Shown here: positions 16,353-24,606 of the stretch, in pieces
How the letters are laid out: every line of letters begins with the position of its first letter
How positions within the stretch are numbered: position 1 is the first letter of the stretch
The notes under the pieces: generated by a model
What the model was told of the DNA's origin: nothing
Databases searched by the model: none
The model's input: only the letters and a program-made list of their open reading frames with translations
Made by a program: the position numbers and the translations under genes
NCBI RefSeq assembly: GCF_014349235.1
Contig: NZ_JACSOH010000029.1
Location: 1-54,514, forward strand
Source of the DNA: Cytophaga sp. FL35
GTDB lineage: Bacteria > Bacteroidota > Bacteroidia > Flavobacteriales > Flavobacteriaceae
DNA: 54,514 bases
Direction: 5' to 3'

Positions 16353-19130
16353 TCATTGTTGCAGGCCTTTGAGCACCCGTTTGCTGATGGAATATTTGTC
16401 CTCATGGATGACGCTCAGGTCGCGTTCAAGGTTGGCCAGTTCCTCGCTGATGATTTTGTGGATGACCTTCGGGGATTGTGGAATGAACTTAAAGGTGTCG
16501 TGGCTCATCAGTACCACGTCGCAATCGGTAACGGCAATTTTGGCAAAAAAAGCGTTCCGGTTGGCAAGGCCGCTGACCACCTTGTCATGGGCGACCAACA
16601 ATTTCATGTTCGGAAAGGCGTTGAGCAGTTCCCTTTCCAATTGCACTACGGTGGATCGCAGTCCGATGATCAAGGTCTTATTGGACAAATGAAGTTCCTT
16701 CAGTTTGAAAGATGCCAAGGCCATATCCAGGGTCTTACCAAAACCCACTTCCTTGTTGACGAGCAATCCTTGGTTGATAATGATGCCTGCCGCGGTGTCC
16801 TTTTGGCTTTGGTACGGGGTAAACTGTTGCAGCCCTTCAAATTTCAGGTAGCTGCCATCATACTTGGGGTGTACTTTGGCATCATACATTTTATAGAAGA
16901 TAAATTCCAGTCGACGTTTGAGTTCGGATTTTCCCAAGATATAGTTATGGAAATCCTTGTAGAGCAGTTCAAACTTGATACGGATTTCCTGCATTTTCGC
17001 CTTATCGGTCTTTTTGTTTCCTTTCGGCCCTTTCGAAATATAGGGGATGGTCGAGTTGAGCGCACCTTCCAGGATGTCCGTAAAATAATAGCTGCGGTTT
17101 TCGCTCCGTACATAGAACTTTCGAACCTCCTGAAATTCATAGGTTTCGATTTTAGCCATATACTTCGATGTGCTTTCGTTATAGGCGATATGCACCAACG
17201 TTTGATAGGTATCGTATAGAAAAGCCTGCGTAATCTCCAACGGAAACCAAGGTTCATGCAATTTGATGTCAAGATTCTCAAAGGGTGTAATGGGCGGTTT
17301 TACCCCTTCCAAGGCCAAAATGGATTTATCAATGTAATTTTTATCGACGTAGGATTGATAGGGTCCAAAATCGTTCTTGCGATAAAAATTGATTTTTTCG
17401 TAGATGGTTCCGGATAAAAAAAGGAATTTGGGAGCCAGCACTACTTCGTTCCCTTCCGGATTCAGGAACAACAATTGCCGTTCCAAGGCATCCTTGATGA
17501 CCGATTCCTTGGGCTCTCCGGTCATCTTAGCCAAAATGTCCGTATCGATGCAATTGTATTTGTTCAACGAAAAATAGATGGCATCCTCCAACGATAGTTT
17601 TTCGGGTGTTTCTGCCTGACCACTCCAAGGATTGATTAAAACATCGGCCTTAACGAAAGTGCCGTTTTCAGGTCTTTCCAAGGCCAGGAGCATCGGCCCC
17701 TGAATGTCCAATGTCACGAAGGTATAGTTGGCCTTATCGTGCAGTTTTCCATACTGAAAGTCGAACAGGTCATATTGGTAATTAAGACTGTCCAAGTTTT
17801 CCTGTCCCTTGCTGCGGTCGGTATCCAATAGTTCGAGGTAGGTATCGCGCAAGGCCAGAATTTTCGAAAGTTTGTCAAATTCCTTGGGCTTGATGGTCAA
17901 GATTTCCAATGCCCCGTTCTCAAGGATTTTGGCCACCTTCTGTTCCCTGATGACCAGATTACCGGTCTTTAGGACGCCATTGTACTGCAACTCAGAGATA
18001 GGCACGGCGGATTCTTTTGGCGTAAATTCAATGGGTTTTTTCTTTATCATTTCATTTTTTTCCGCCAAATGAATGCCGTTCAATCTTTGGGTTATGGCTT
18101 CTTGCAGACCTTCCAAACCGAATGCGTTCTTTACGGTGTAATCGGTTCGGTCGTAAAGGCCCCCTTCCTCAATGTCGCCTAAAACTTTTTCCCCGTAGAC
18201 TGAGAAGTAGGAACTGAACTGAACGCTGTTTTCGCCTACATCGATTTCAACGGTATCGGAAAACAGCGCATTTGTCTTTTGCTGTTCGGTCGTTGTGGCG
18301 ATTTCTTGATTATTCTGAAAAATCAAAATATCGGTTACCACGGCCGTATTTTCCTGGGCGAAGGCCGAATCGGGCAGGCGAACGCCGCCCAAAAAATTGT
18401 TGGTTTCCATCAAGTGTTTCCGGATGGGAGCATATTGCATCTTGTCCATAAAGTTCTTGGTACATATCAAAACAGAAACCCCCGCCGGCTTCAAGCACGA
18501 CAAACTTTTGTAGACAAAATAGGAATGGACGTTCTTTGAAATTTGGCTTTGCAAGGGATGACCACATAATGCGGTATCAAAAACCTTGTTCGCCCCAAAG
18601 GGGATGTTGCTGATTACCAAATCATAGGATTTGTCCGCATCGGTCTGGGACAAATATTCAAAAGGGACACCAAAAATCCTGACATTGGCATTCGGCTTGA
18701 AATTATGTTCCAAAATACGGGTGGTCAATATTTCTTTCTCAAAGGCGGTGTACCGTGCCGAAGAAAACTGCTTCAACAATTCCCTTATGATAAGCCCGTT
18801 CCCCGCACTCGGCTCTAAGACAGTCTTGGGGTGAAAGCCTTCCAATCCATCTAAAAATGAAACAACGGATTGTACGATGGGAACAGGTGTAAAATAGGAG
18901 TTAAGGGAGCTTTTCTCCAAGCTTTCCAAAACTGTCGGTGCATATTCCGAACCGAAATAACGTTCCAACCGTTCCATAAAAACGATTCGATATTCTTCTT
19001 TTTTTAGTATATCGTAGATATTGCCGAAACCGAGGTTGTTTATAAACAGGTGCTGGTCGGTTTCTGGGGCATGGAGTGCGTCTAGGGTCCTGACCAAATG
19101 GTCGAGATACCTTTTCTTTGAGTATTTCAT
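16353..19130 (-). pseudogene. DNA methylase-helicase, N-terminal half ending at internal TGA
   Basis: A 925-residue product ending at an in-frame TGA. The N-terminal part is an adenine-N6 methyltransferase: motif I VLEPSAGNGLI near residue 95-105 and catalytic motif SNIPFG, a variant of NPPY. The middle has no recognised domain. The end begins an SF2/SNF2 helicase with Walker A-like KEVGFGKT near 795, and stops before the DEAH box, which is in the following half. Large methylase-helicase fusions occur in ICEs and in phage P1 (DarB), where they protect DNA from type I restriction; by analogy this one may guard the ICE on entry. The methylase half could still work alone. It starts 38 bases after a small frameshifted gene. 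Confidence 0.85.
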
Positions 19131-19167
19131 GAGTGAGTGAGTTAAGGAATTTGATGAGATACGTATG

Positions 19168-19381
19168 CTACATAGTCAGACCTTTATTTTTATTGGGATT
19201 GATACCTTTTAGAACTTCTTGGAAGTCATGTTTTGAGAGTGTAAATCCTAAGTTCTCCAATAGGGCATTGTTAAATTTTAGTTTGGCAACCTCCGACCAA
19301 CCGAGAATTCCCCTATGTTCGGTTTCATTTTCTTGATAATATGCTGTGGCAAGAATGATTTTGCATTCTTACACCATACAT
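19168..19381 (-). pseudogene. Small ICE gene, apparently frameshifted
   Basis: One minus-strand frame here reads as a natural protein: ILATAYYQENETEHRGILGW, continuing to SEVAKLKFNNALLENLGFTL and ending NKGLTM at a TAG (19168-19170). It is open only from 19368 and has no ATG, GTG or TTG start. Just upstream, an ATG at 19379-19381 begins MYGVRMQ in another frame. A single-base change in the A-run at 19359-19362 (T-run on the plus strand) would join them into a protein of about 70 residues. It lies between a 68-residue gene and the methylase-helicase, all on the same strand. The family is not recognised. It may be a decayed gene or a consensus error. Confidence 0.45.
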
Positions 19382-19410
19382 TTTCTTGAATATTGGAGCC
19401 TTTCACTGAT

Positions 19411-19617
19411 CTACTCGTAATTGAAATACAACAGGTTCTCGTGCATGTCCCTATTGGCCATATAGTTGTCAGATACCAACCGGCCCGATTCCTTTTCGTA
19501 CATTTTCACGCTACCATTGTCATCACATTCACTGCTATCAATATAGTAAACGAAGGATTGGGTTACCATGGCTATTTCAAAAACGTGACTTTCATTTTCC
19601 TTGTTCTTCTTTTCCAT
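19411..19617 (-). CDS. Small acidic hypothetical protein
   Basis: A 68-residue acidic protein beginning MEKKNKENESHVFEIAM. It contains QSFVYYIDSSECDDNGSV and ends NLLYFNYE. I do not recognise the family and see no membrane segment or signal peptide. It starts within the last 26 bases of the M23 peptidase gene, in another frame, which suggests translational coupling. It is followed on the same strand by a small frameshifted gene and the methylase-helicase. The composition looks protein-like, and the coupling favours a real gene. Confidence 0.55.
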   Translation of the reverse strand: MEKKNKENESHVFEIAMVTQSFVYYIDSSECDDNGSVKMYEKESGRLVSDNYMANRDMHENLLYFNYE

Positions 19618-20443
19618 GATTGCTTGGCTTTGTATTCATGACCTCGGCATAAATGGTTTTCTTTAAGTTGAAGGAAGGTCTTGGGTTTATTTTCTTCTCG
19701 TTCTTCCAGATTTCGTAGTGCAGATGATACCCTGTCGAACTTCCTGAACTGCCTACCGTGGCAATGGATTCATGTTGCTCAATGGTCTGTCCTTTGACAA
19801 CCAACACTTTGTCCAAATGCCCATAGAGGGTCTTGAATCCGAACCGGTGCCTAATGATGATATGGGTACCGTAACCATTTTCCGAACGGATGACGTCCGC
19901 CACGGTTCCCGCAGCTGAGGCATACACGGGCTTGCCCGATGGAGCGGCCAGATCGATTCCAAAATGGGCAGTAGGTTTTTTTGAAATGGGATGGACACGA
20001 AGGCCAAAACCGCTCGACAACGAATAATCGCCTTTCTCCAAGGGAACACATGAAGGAAGCTGGTGTAACAGTTCCGGTCGGGACTTTAAGTATGTTTGCA
20101 AAGCCGTTATATAGGAATAATCGGGAATTTGATATAGGTACTTGGCAATCCGTTCCTCGATGGCCTTTAATAACTGTTCTCGTTCCTTATACACAATTGT
20201 ACTGTCGGAAAGGTTCATTTCCAAATTGGTTTGGAGACGTTCGGCATAGCTTTCCATGATAACGGTTGTTTCTTCAAGTTTTCTTTCCGAAAAACCGAAA
20301 CTGTTTCCAACAACATAGAAAAGGCCAAGAAGTATCAGTAATAGAAGATGTGCCAGTTCCTTCCGACCCAATCCCCCTACATAACTATGCCCGACAAGCC
20401 TTAATTTTTTACCCCATAAATTTGCAGAATCAAAAAAATTCAT
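19592..20443 (-). CDS. M23-family peptidoglycan metallopeptidase, membrane anchored
   Basis: A 283-residue protein with one transmembrane helix near residues 31-46 (LLLLILLGLFYVVGNSF), a coiled-coil spacer and a C-terminal M23 (lysostaphin/LytM) domain. The zinc motifs are intact: HFGIDLAAPSG supplies His and Asp, and GYHLHYEIW supplies the HxH. It would cut peptidoglycan cross-links in the periplasm. In a conjugative element such an enzyme usually opens the wall for the secretion channel. It starts 50 bases from the divergent Toprim-like gene, and a good Bacteroidota promoter lies in that gap. Small downstream genes are coupled to it. An ordinary housekeeping endopeptidase is possible, but the ICE context favours a transfer role. 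Confidence 0.92.
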   Translation of the reverse strand: MNFFDSANLWGKKLRLVGHSYVGGLGRKELAHLLLLILLGLFYVVGNSFGFSERKLEETTVIMESYAERLQTNLEMNLSDSTIVYKEREQLLKAIEERIAKYLYQIPDYSYITALQTYLKSRPELLHQLPSCVPLEKGDYSLSSGFGLRVHPISKKPTAHFGIDLAAPSGKPVYASAAGTVADVIRSENGYGTHIIIRHRFGFKTLYGHLDKVLVVKGQTIEQHESIATVGSSGSSTGYHLHYEIWKNEKKINPRPSFNLKKTIYAEVMNTKPSNHGKEEQGK

Positions 20444-20459
20444 ATATTTGCTTTATATA

Positions 20460-20490
20460 CAAATTTATAATTTATTTACAAATAAACAAA
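20460..20490 (-). promoter_or_regulatory. Bacteroidota-type promoter for the M23 peptidase operon
   Basis: On the minus strand TTTG (20490-20487) is followed after exactly 19 bases by TAAATTTG (20467-20460). This fits the Bacteroidota -33 TTTG and -7 TAnnTTTG consensus. It points to the M23 gene starting at 20443, giving a short leader of about 10 bases. Confidence 0.6.
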
Positions 20491-20492
20491 GA

Positions 20493-21719
20493 ATGATTGA
20501 AAAGTGGCTTACCGAAGACCATCGCATCGACCTCCCAAAACTGTTCACGCATTTGGGTTTTAAACTATTCCAGAAGGAAGCGACCCATTATATCTTCAAG
20601 GGTGGAGGTTCGTACTACGTGGTCCTCTATTCCGATAAAGCATATCTGTACTATACCATAGAACGGCCAGAGGAAAAGCTATCGGCTTCGGACCTGATTA
20701 CCGCCTATGTATCGAAGACCGAAGGGGAGAACAAGGAAATGCTATGGGACAAAGTGGACGCTTTTTATAACGAGGTGATACGCACAGAAGATTTATTGAT
20801 TTCGGACACTACAAAAAACACCATGGAAACGGTTGGGAAAGACTTTAACCATTTTATCGATTACGGCCTTCCCCTGAATCAAAACGCGGATTGGCCTTAT
20901 GCCAGTTCGGAAGACTTGGGCCCTTTTGAGGGACGTATTGTTCAAGACAAAGAGGGCAAAGTCCTATTTCCGCTGTTCAACATCCAAAACGAGGTCTGTG
21001 GTTATTTTGCTGATACCGATAAAGGAGTACTGCCTTTTAGGGAATCGGCCATCACACATTCATTGTGGTATTCCAACATCCCCAAAAAAATCGATGGGCT
21101 GTTCCTGTTCAAAGATCCTAAAGAAGCGTTGGCATTTCATAGAAAGTTCAGTTTGAACAATGTGGTGTACCTCGCACTGGGTGCCATCAATACCCAAACG
21201 ACCCGAATACTGTTCCAGATTCAACGACTTACCAAGGTCGATAAGCTCTTTTTGAGTTTTACCGGCAACAAAAAACTGGAAGGGTATCTGCGCGATCTCC
21301 ATTTCATATCCTACGTGGAAGATTCTGATTTCAAACTGAGCTTGACCGACAGGGATATGGCACTCCATTTTCCGATGGGCAACGAAAAGTCCTTTTCCAA
21401 ATTTTACAACCACACCCGACAGTTCAATGCCGAATTGGCCCAAAGTTTTATGAAATACAATAAGATTATCGACCAGAGCCGTTTGAACCGATATAGCATC
21501 ATGGTATCCAAGGACGGGGAACAGATCAAAGTTCGCTTACCGTTGGAAGCCAATGCCATCAGATTGTTAGTCTGGTCGTACTATAAGAATTATTTGGACA
21601 AGGCCATCGAAATCCTTAAACCGACATCCCACAATTGGTATTCGGAATGGGAATCGACCGAAGGTCAGCAACAAAAAGGAAAGGAGGGGCAATGGAAAGA
21701 CTATAGAATCGCAATGTAA
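20493..21719 (+). CDS. Toprim-like (degenerate primase-type) ICE protein
   Basis: A 408-residue protein from the ATG at 20493. I prefer this start to a non-ATG in-frame start at 20448. The middle, about 120-290, resembles a degenerate Toprim fold as in mobile-element primases: VLFPLFNIQNEVCGYFAD, then GLFLFKDPKEALAFHRKF and VYLALGAINTQTTRILFQIQ. Key acids of a working Toprim site are not clear, so it may bind rather than polymerise. No membrane segment is seen. It is the first gene of a plus-strand run (Toprim-like, DUF3945-like, Toprim/DUF3991-like, coupling protein), transcribed away from the M23 gene. A role in processing the transferred strand is inferred from this context. Confidence 0.6.
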   Translation: MIEKWLTEDHRIDLPKLFTHLGFKLFQKEATHYIFKGGGSYYVVLYSDKAYLYYTIERPEEKLSASDLITAYVSKTEGENKEMLWDKVDAFYNEVIRTEDLLISDTTKNTMETVGKDFNHFIDYGLPLNQNADWPYASSEDLGPFEGRIVQDKEGKVLFPLFNIQNEVCGYFADTDKGVLPFRESAITHSLWYSNIPKKIDGLFLFKDPKEALAFHRKFSLNNVVYLALGAINTQTTRILFQIQRLTKVDKLFLSFTGNKKLEGYLRDLHFISYVEDSDFKLSLTDRDMALHFPMGNEKSFSKFYNHTRQFNAELAQSFMKYNKIIDQSRLNRYSIMVSKDGEQIKVRLPLEANAIRLLVWSYYKNYLDKAIEILKPTSHNWYSEWESTEGQQQKGKEGQWKDYRIAM

Positions 21720-21728
21720 AATGGAAAA

Positions 21729-21744
21729 AGGGCGCTCCCGCCCT
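21729..21744 (+). terminator. Short GC hairpin after the Toprim-like gene
   Basis: AGGGCG-CTCC-CGCCCT forms a 6-base-pair stem 10 bases after the stop codon. It is followed by CTTTCCTTC, a poor T-tract, so termination may be partial. Confidence 0.4.
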
Positions 21745-21750
21745 CTTTCC

Positions 21751-21828
21751 TTCAAATTCCTTAACAAGCAAATCACTCCTGAACTGCTTGTTAAATTCAA
21801 AATTAAAAAAATTCAAATTCCTTAACAA
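21751..21828. repeat. Duplicated leader sequence before the DUF3945-like gene
   Basis: TTCAAATTCCTTAACAA occurs at 21751-21767 and again at 21812-21828. Both are followed by CA and a few bases later ATCACTC. In the first copy AACAAGCA also pairs with TGCTTGTT downstream, at 21784-21791. The second copy leads directly into the gene at 21846. A duplicated 5' leader or regulator site is likely. Confidence 0.55.
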
Positions 21829-21845
21829 TCAAAAATCACTCAAAA

Positions 21846-22688
21846 ATGGAAAAACAAGCAGAAAAACAAATCGAGAAAGTTTTTATAAAGCTCAATCAGG
21901 TATGGCAAAGGGGCGAGGCGGTATCCGTAGACGAAAACACGTTCAAGGTCAAGACGGCCGATAACCTACCCTTCGAGATTGAGAAGGACAGCAAGTATCT
22001 GGAAATTCAAAAGTTCCCGGACCAAAAATTTGCGGTGGGCGAGGCCAAAGAGCGACTTGAAGGTGCCTACATCAGCTTTGACAAACTGCAACCCAATGTG
22101 CAGGATAGGATCATCAAAGGCCAGGAATATCTGATCAGCACGGCGCAACCCAAAGATGGGGTCATTCAGGAAAACGTAAGAATGGTACAACTTCTTTATA
22201 GCCCTGTTTCCGGTTCGAGGCTTGATGTACAGATCAAACGCAAGCAACCTGTAAAACTGGAAGATGCCAAGGCCTACCAACACCAATTTACGAATGAGGA
22301 ATACAACACCATGGTAAAGGAGGGCAAGAACGTAGTTTTTACCGGCACTTCCCTGAATGGGGAAAAGTTCGAGAAAATGGCATACTACGAGCCACGTTTG
22401 AACGATATCCGAACCAAATCGGTACCGTCAAGCAATTCATGGATATTGGGCCAGCAACTAACGCAAGAACAGGCGGATTCCATTAACAAAGGCATAGAGA
22501 CCAAAATCACGATCCGAAAAACCAAAAACGGGCCATCGACCTATTTGGTTAGTTGGAACCCGAAAACGGAGACCTTTAGGTACCGCTCATTAGAAAAGGC
22601 CAAGACCGAGAAGGTCGGCAAAAAGGAGCAAATGACGGTTGGCGACTTAAAAAAAAAGAAACAGCCTAACGCGGCCATGAGCCTGTAA
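21846..22688 (+). CDS. DUF3945-like conjugative element protein
   Basis: A 280-residue, lysine-rich, soluble protein. The C-terminal half carries two similar units of the kind seen in DUF3945 proteins of Bacteroidota mobile elements: YQHQFTNEEYNTMVKEGKNV, and LGQQLTQEQADSINKGIETK followed by ITIRKTKNGPSTYLVSWNP. The N-terminal half (EKVFIKLNQVWQRGEAV) is unassigned. No enzymatic motif is visible. Intact relatives sit near primase and topoisomerase genes in ICEs, as here, between two Toprim-like genes. A single-strand-processing or accessory DNA-binding role is inferred only from context. A duplicated leader precedes it, and a perfect hairpin follows the stop. Confidence 0.65.
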   Translation: MEKQAEKQIEKVFIKLNQVWQRGEAVSVDENTFKVKTADNLPFEIEKDSKYLEIQKFPDQKFAVGEAKERLEGAYISFDKLQPNVQDRIIKGQEYLISTAQPKDGVIQENVRMVQLLYSPVSGSRLDVQIKRKQPVKLEDAKAYQHQFTNEEYNTMVKEGKNVVFTGTSLNGEKFEKMAYYEPRLNDIRTKSVPSSNSWILGQQLTQEQADSINKGIETKITIRKTKNGPSTYLVSWNPKTETFRYRSLEKAKTEKVGKKEQMTVGDLKKKKQPNAAMSL

Positions 22689-22712
22689 TCCTCTCTTTTA
22701 CTAACTCAACAT

Positions 22713-22743
22713 AATGGCCGACATATCAACTATGTCGGCCATT
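22713..22743 (+). terminator. Perfect 13-bp hairpin between DUF3945-like and Toprim genes
   Basis: AATGGCCGACATA-TCAAC-TATGTCGGCCATT is a perfect 13-base-pair stem with a 5-base loop, 25 bases after one stop and 14 bases before the next ATG. The T-tract after it is weak (CTAAACCCTTTTC). It may be a terminator, an mRNA-stabilising 3' structure or an attenuator for the next gene. Confidence 0.55.
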
Positions 22744-22756
22744 CTAAACCCTTTTC

Positions 22757-24316
22757 ATGAAAAGCCCGAACTATGGAGATAACCCCGAACATTATAAACG
22801 ATTGATTGCCAAGATCAACGAAGAGGTCGACTTCGCTATGTACTTACAACGGAACGGATATAAACTCATCAACAAAAGCTCAGGTTCCATGGAATTTCAA
22901 AATGACGAAGACCGAATCGTCCTTCAAACGAAAAGGAATCCCGTTACCTATTTTAATCGAAACGATTCCCTTGATAAAGGATTGTTCTTCAAATACCTGA
23001 TGCAACGCAGCCCTAATTTTTATAAGGCCGTACAGGCGGGCCTGGAAATCGCGAATCAATCCAATACCATAGAAAATGATATTCTGAAACCCAAAAAATC
23101 GAATGTCCGAGCAAAGTCCTTGGAAGAAAATTATAATATAAAGCCCTTGCTGAACTCTCAATATCTAATGGTGCAAAGGGGCATCTCACGCAAAACCCTG
23201 AACAGCCCACCATTTCAAGGCCGAATCTATAACGCCTATCACATTCGTGACAATGGTGGCAGGATTGCCAACATTGCTTTTCCGAAATACGATTCGGACG
23301 GTAATGCAAAAAATTACATCCTTTACAATAAGCCTTATCGTAGTAAAAAGGACAATGAGACCAAAAAGTTTCGCTTGGTACTGAACCAAAAAGACCATCT
23401 GTTGTTTCATTCCAAACCCATTGAAAATCCGAAAAAAATCATCTTTGGGGAAAGCGGTATCGACCTGCTCTCCTATCACGAACTTCACGGTAAACCCCAC
23501 AATTTTTATGTGTCCTTTGAGGGAAATGTGTACCGGGAAAAGCTGCAACATTTTCTGCAACTGGTTCGACCCATGTTGACAAACGAAAGTACAAGACTCA
23601 TATCCATTTTGGACAATGACCTCAAGGGCCGTGAGTTCGATCTTAAAGTCTTTGCGGCCCTGATTAACGAGTACAATCCGAATGTCAATATCGAGACCGC
23701 ATTTCGCTCCGAAAATGCATGCCTACGCATCCACTATACGGAAAAGACAAGGGGCCGACTCCCCCTTCATACCGAAATTCTGAATGAGAAATTGACCTCC
23801 GATATCTCGAAGCACGGTTTGGTTTTCGGTCCCGTCCGCTGCGTCGGGTTCTCCGATAAAATCCTTTTGGAATTCTCGTTACACGAAATGGCCAATGTAA
23901 CCCGTAGCAAGCAAAACGCGTTCAAAACCATACTGGACACCATCAATGCCCTCTACCTTCCGTTCGGGGCCGACCTTCATAAATCACAGAGCAAAGATTG
24001 GAACGACGACCTGAAGGCTACCAAAAAAGAGAAATATGTAAGAATGGAAACCGTACAAAGGCAAAAGATCGCTGTTGATGATAAAATCGAATTATATACG
24101 GCTAATGGACCAGAGGACGGCACCAACCAAGGAATCGTAAAATCCATCAAGGAAAATGGGTTAGAGTGTGATTTTGGATTGAGGTACACCTATGCCATTC
24201 CCTACTCGGCGGTAAAAGTGCACTTAAGGAGAAGAACCGCGCAGGTTTACGAAAAGAGCGACCAAAAATCCAAGATAAATTCAAAAAACAATAACTTACA
24301 AAACATTCTGTCATGA
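22757..24316 (+). CDS. Toprim / DUF3991-type primase-like protein
   Basis: A 519-residue protein. The N-terminal part (EEVDFAMYLQRNGYKLINKSS, shown here as EEVDFAMYLQRNGYKL; IVLQTKRNPVTYFNR; RGISRKTLNSPPFQGRIYNAY) matches the DUF3991 plus zinc-finger-less primase layout of mobile elements. The Toprim core follows: IIFGESGIDLLSYHEL gives the Glu, and LISILDNDLKG the DxD. It may make primers on, or otherwise process, the transferred strand. The end is basic and disordered. Its stop overlaps the start of the 85-residue gene as ATGA. The start at 22757 follows the hairpin at 22713-22743. Confidence 0.78.
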   Translation: MKSPNYGDNPEHYKRLIAKINEEVDFAMYLQRNGYKLINKSSGSMEFQNDEDRIVLQTKRNPVTYFNRNDSLDKGLFFKYLMQRSPNFYKAVQAGLEIANQSNTIENDILKPKKSNVRAKSLEENYNIKPLLNSQYLMVQRGISRKTLNSPPFQGRIYNAYHIRDNGGRIANIAFPKYDSDGNAKNYILYNKPYRSKKDNETKKFRLVLNQKDHLLFHSKPIENPKKIIFGESGIDLLSYHELHGKPHNFYVSFEGNVYREKLQHFLQLVRPMLTNESTRLISILDNDLKGREFDLKVFAALINEYNPNVNIETAFRSENACLRIHYTEKTRGRLPLHTEILNEKLTSDISKHGLVFGPVRCVGFSDKILLEFSLHEMANVTRSKQNAFKTILDTINALYLPFGADLHKSQSKDWNDDLKATKKEKYVRMETVQRQKIAVDDKIELYTANGPEDGTNQGIVKSIKENGLECDFGLRYTYAIPYSAVKVHLRRRTAQVYEKSDQKSKINSKNNNLQNILS

Positions 24317-24570
24317 AGACCATGGAACCACTATCCGAAGAACTAAGGGACAATCAATACTACGTTTCGCTGCTGGACACACTCATAGAGGAAAACGATT
24401 TGGATCTGAAACACAGGCTGCTAAAAGCGGATACCTACGCTAGGTTCATCAATGAGCAGGCTGGCCTTTTAATGGACGAGACCATTGAATATATCGGCAA
24501 ACACGAGGTCTCCTTTCCCGTTGCCTCATCAGCAGTTGTCGAACAATGGAAGGAACGGATGTTCCAATAA
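24313..24570 (+). CDS. Small hypothetical protein upstream of coupling protein
   Basis: An 85-residue acidic, helical protein (MKTMEPLSEELRDNQYYVSL; LLMDETIEYIGKHEVSFPVA; ending WKERMFQ). It has no membrane segment and I do not recognise the family. It overlaps the Toprim gene by 4 bases and ends 36 bases before the coupling protein gene, so it is in the same operon. A small partner of the coupling protein or the primase is possible. Confidence 0.65.
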   Translation: MKTMEPLSEELRDNQYYVSLLDTLIEENDLDLKHRLLKADTYARFINEQAGLLMDETIEYIGKHEVSFPVASSAVVEQWKERMFQ

Positions 24571-24606
24571 CTACGGAGCAAATTTTCCAACTTCCAAGGA
24601 CAAGTC

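Noticed and set aside
16203-17219. A 338-codon plus-strand frame
   Set aside because: It is antisense to the methylase-helicase gene, lacks family features, and the opposite strand has clear motifs.
19133-19336. A 67-codon plus-strand frame
   Set aside because: It is antisense to a better minus-strand frame (19168-19381) that reads as a natural protein and fits the operon.
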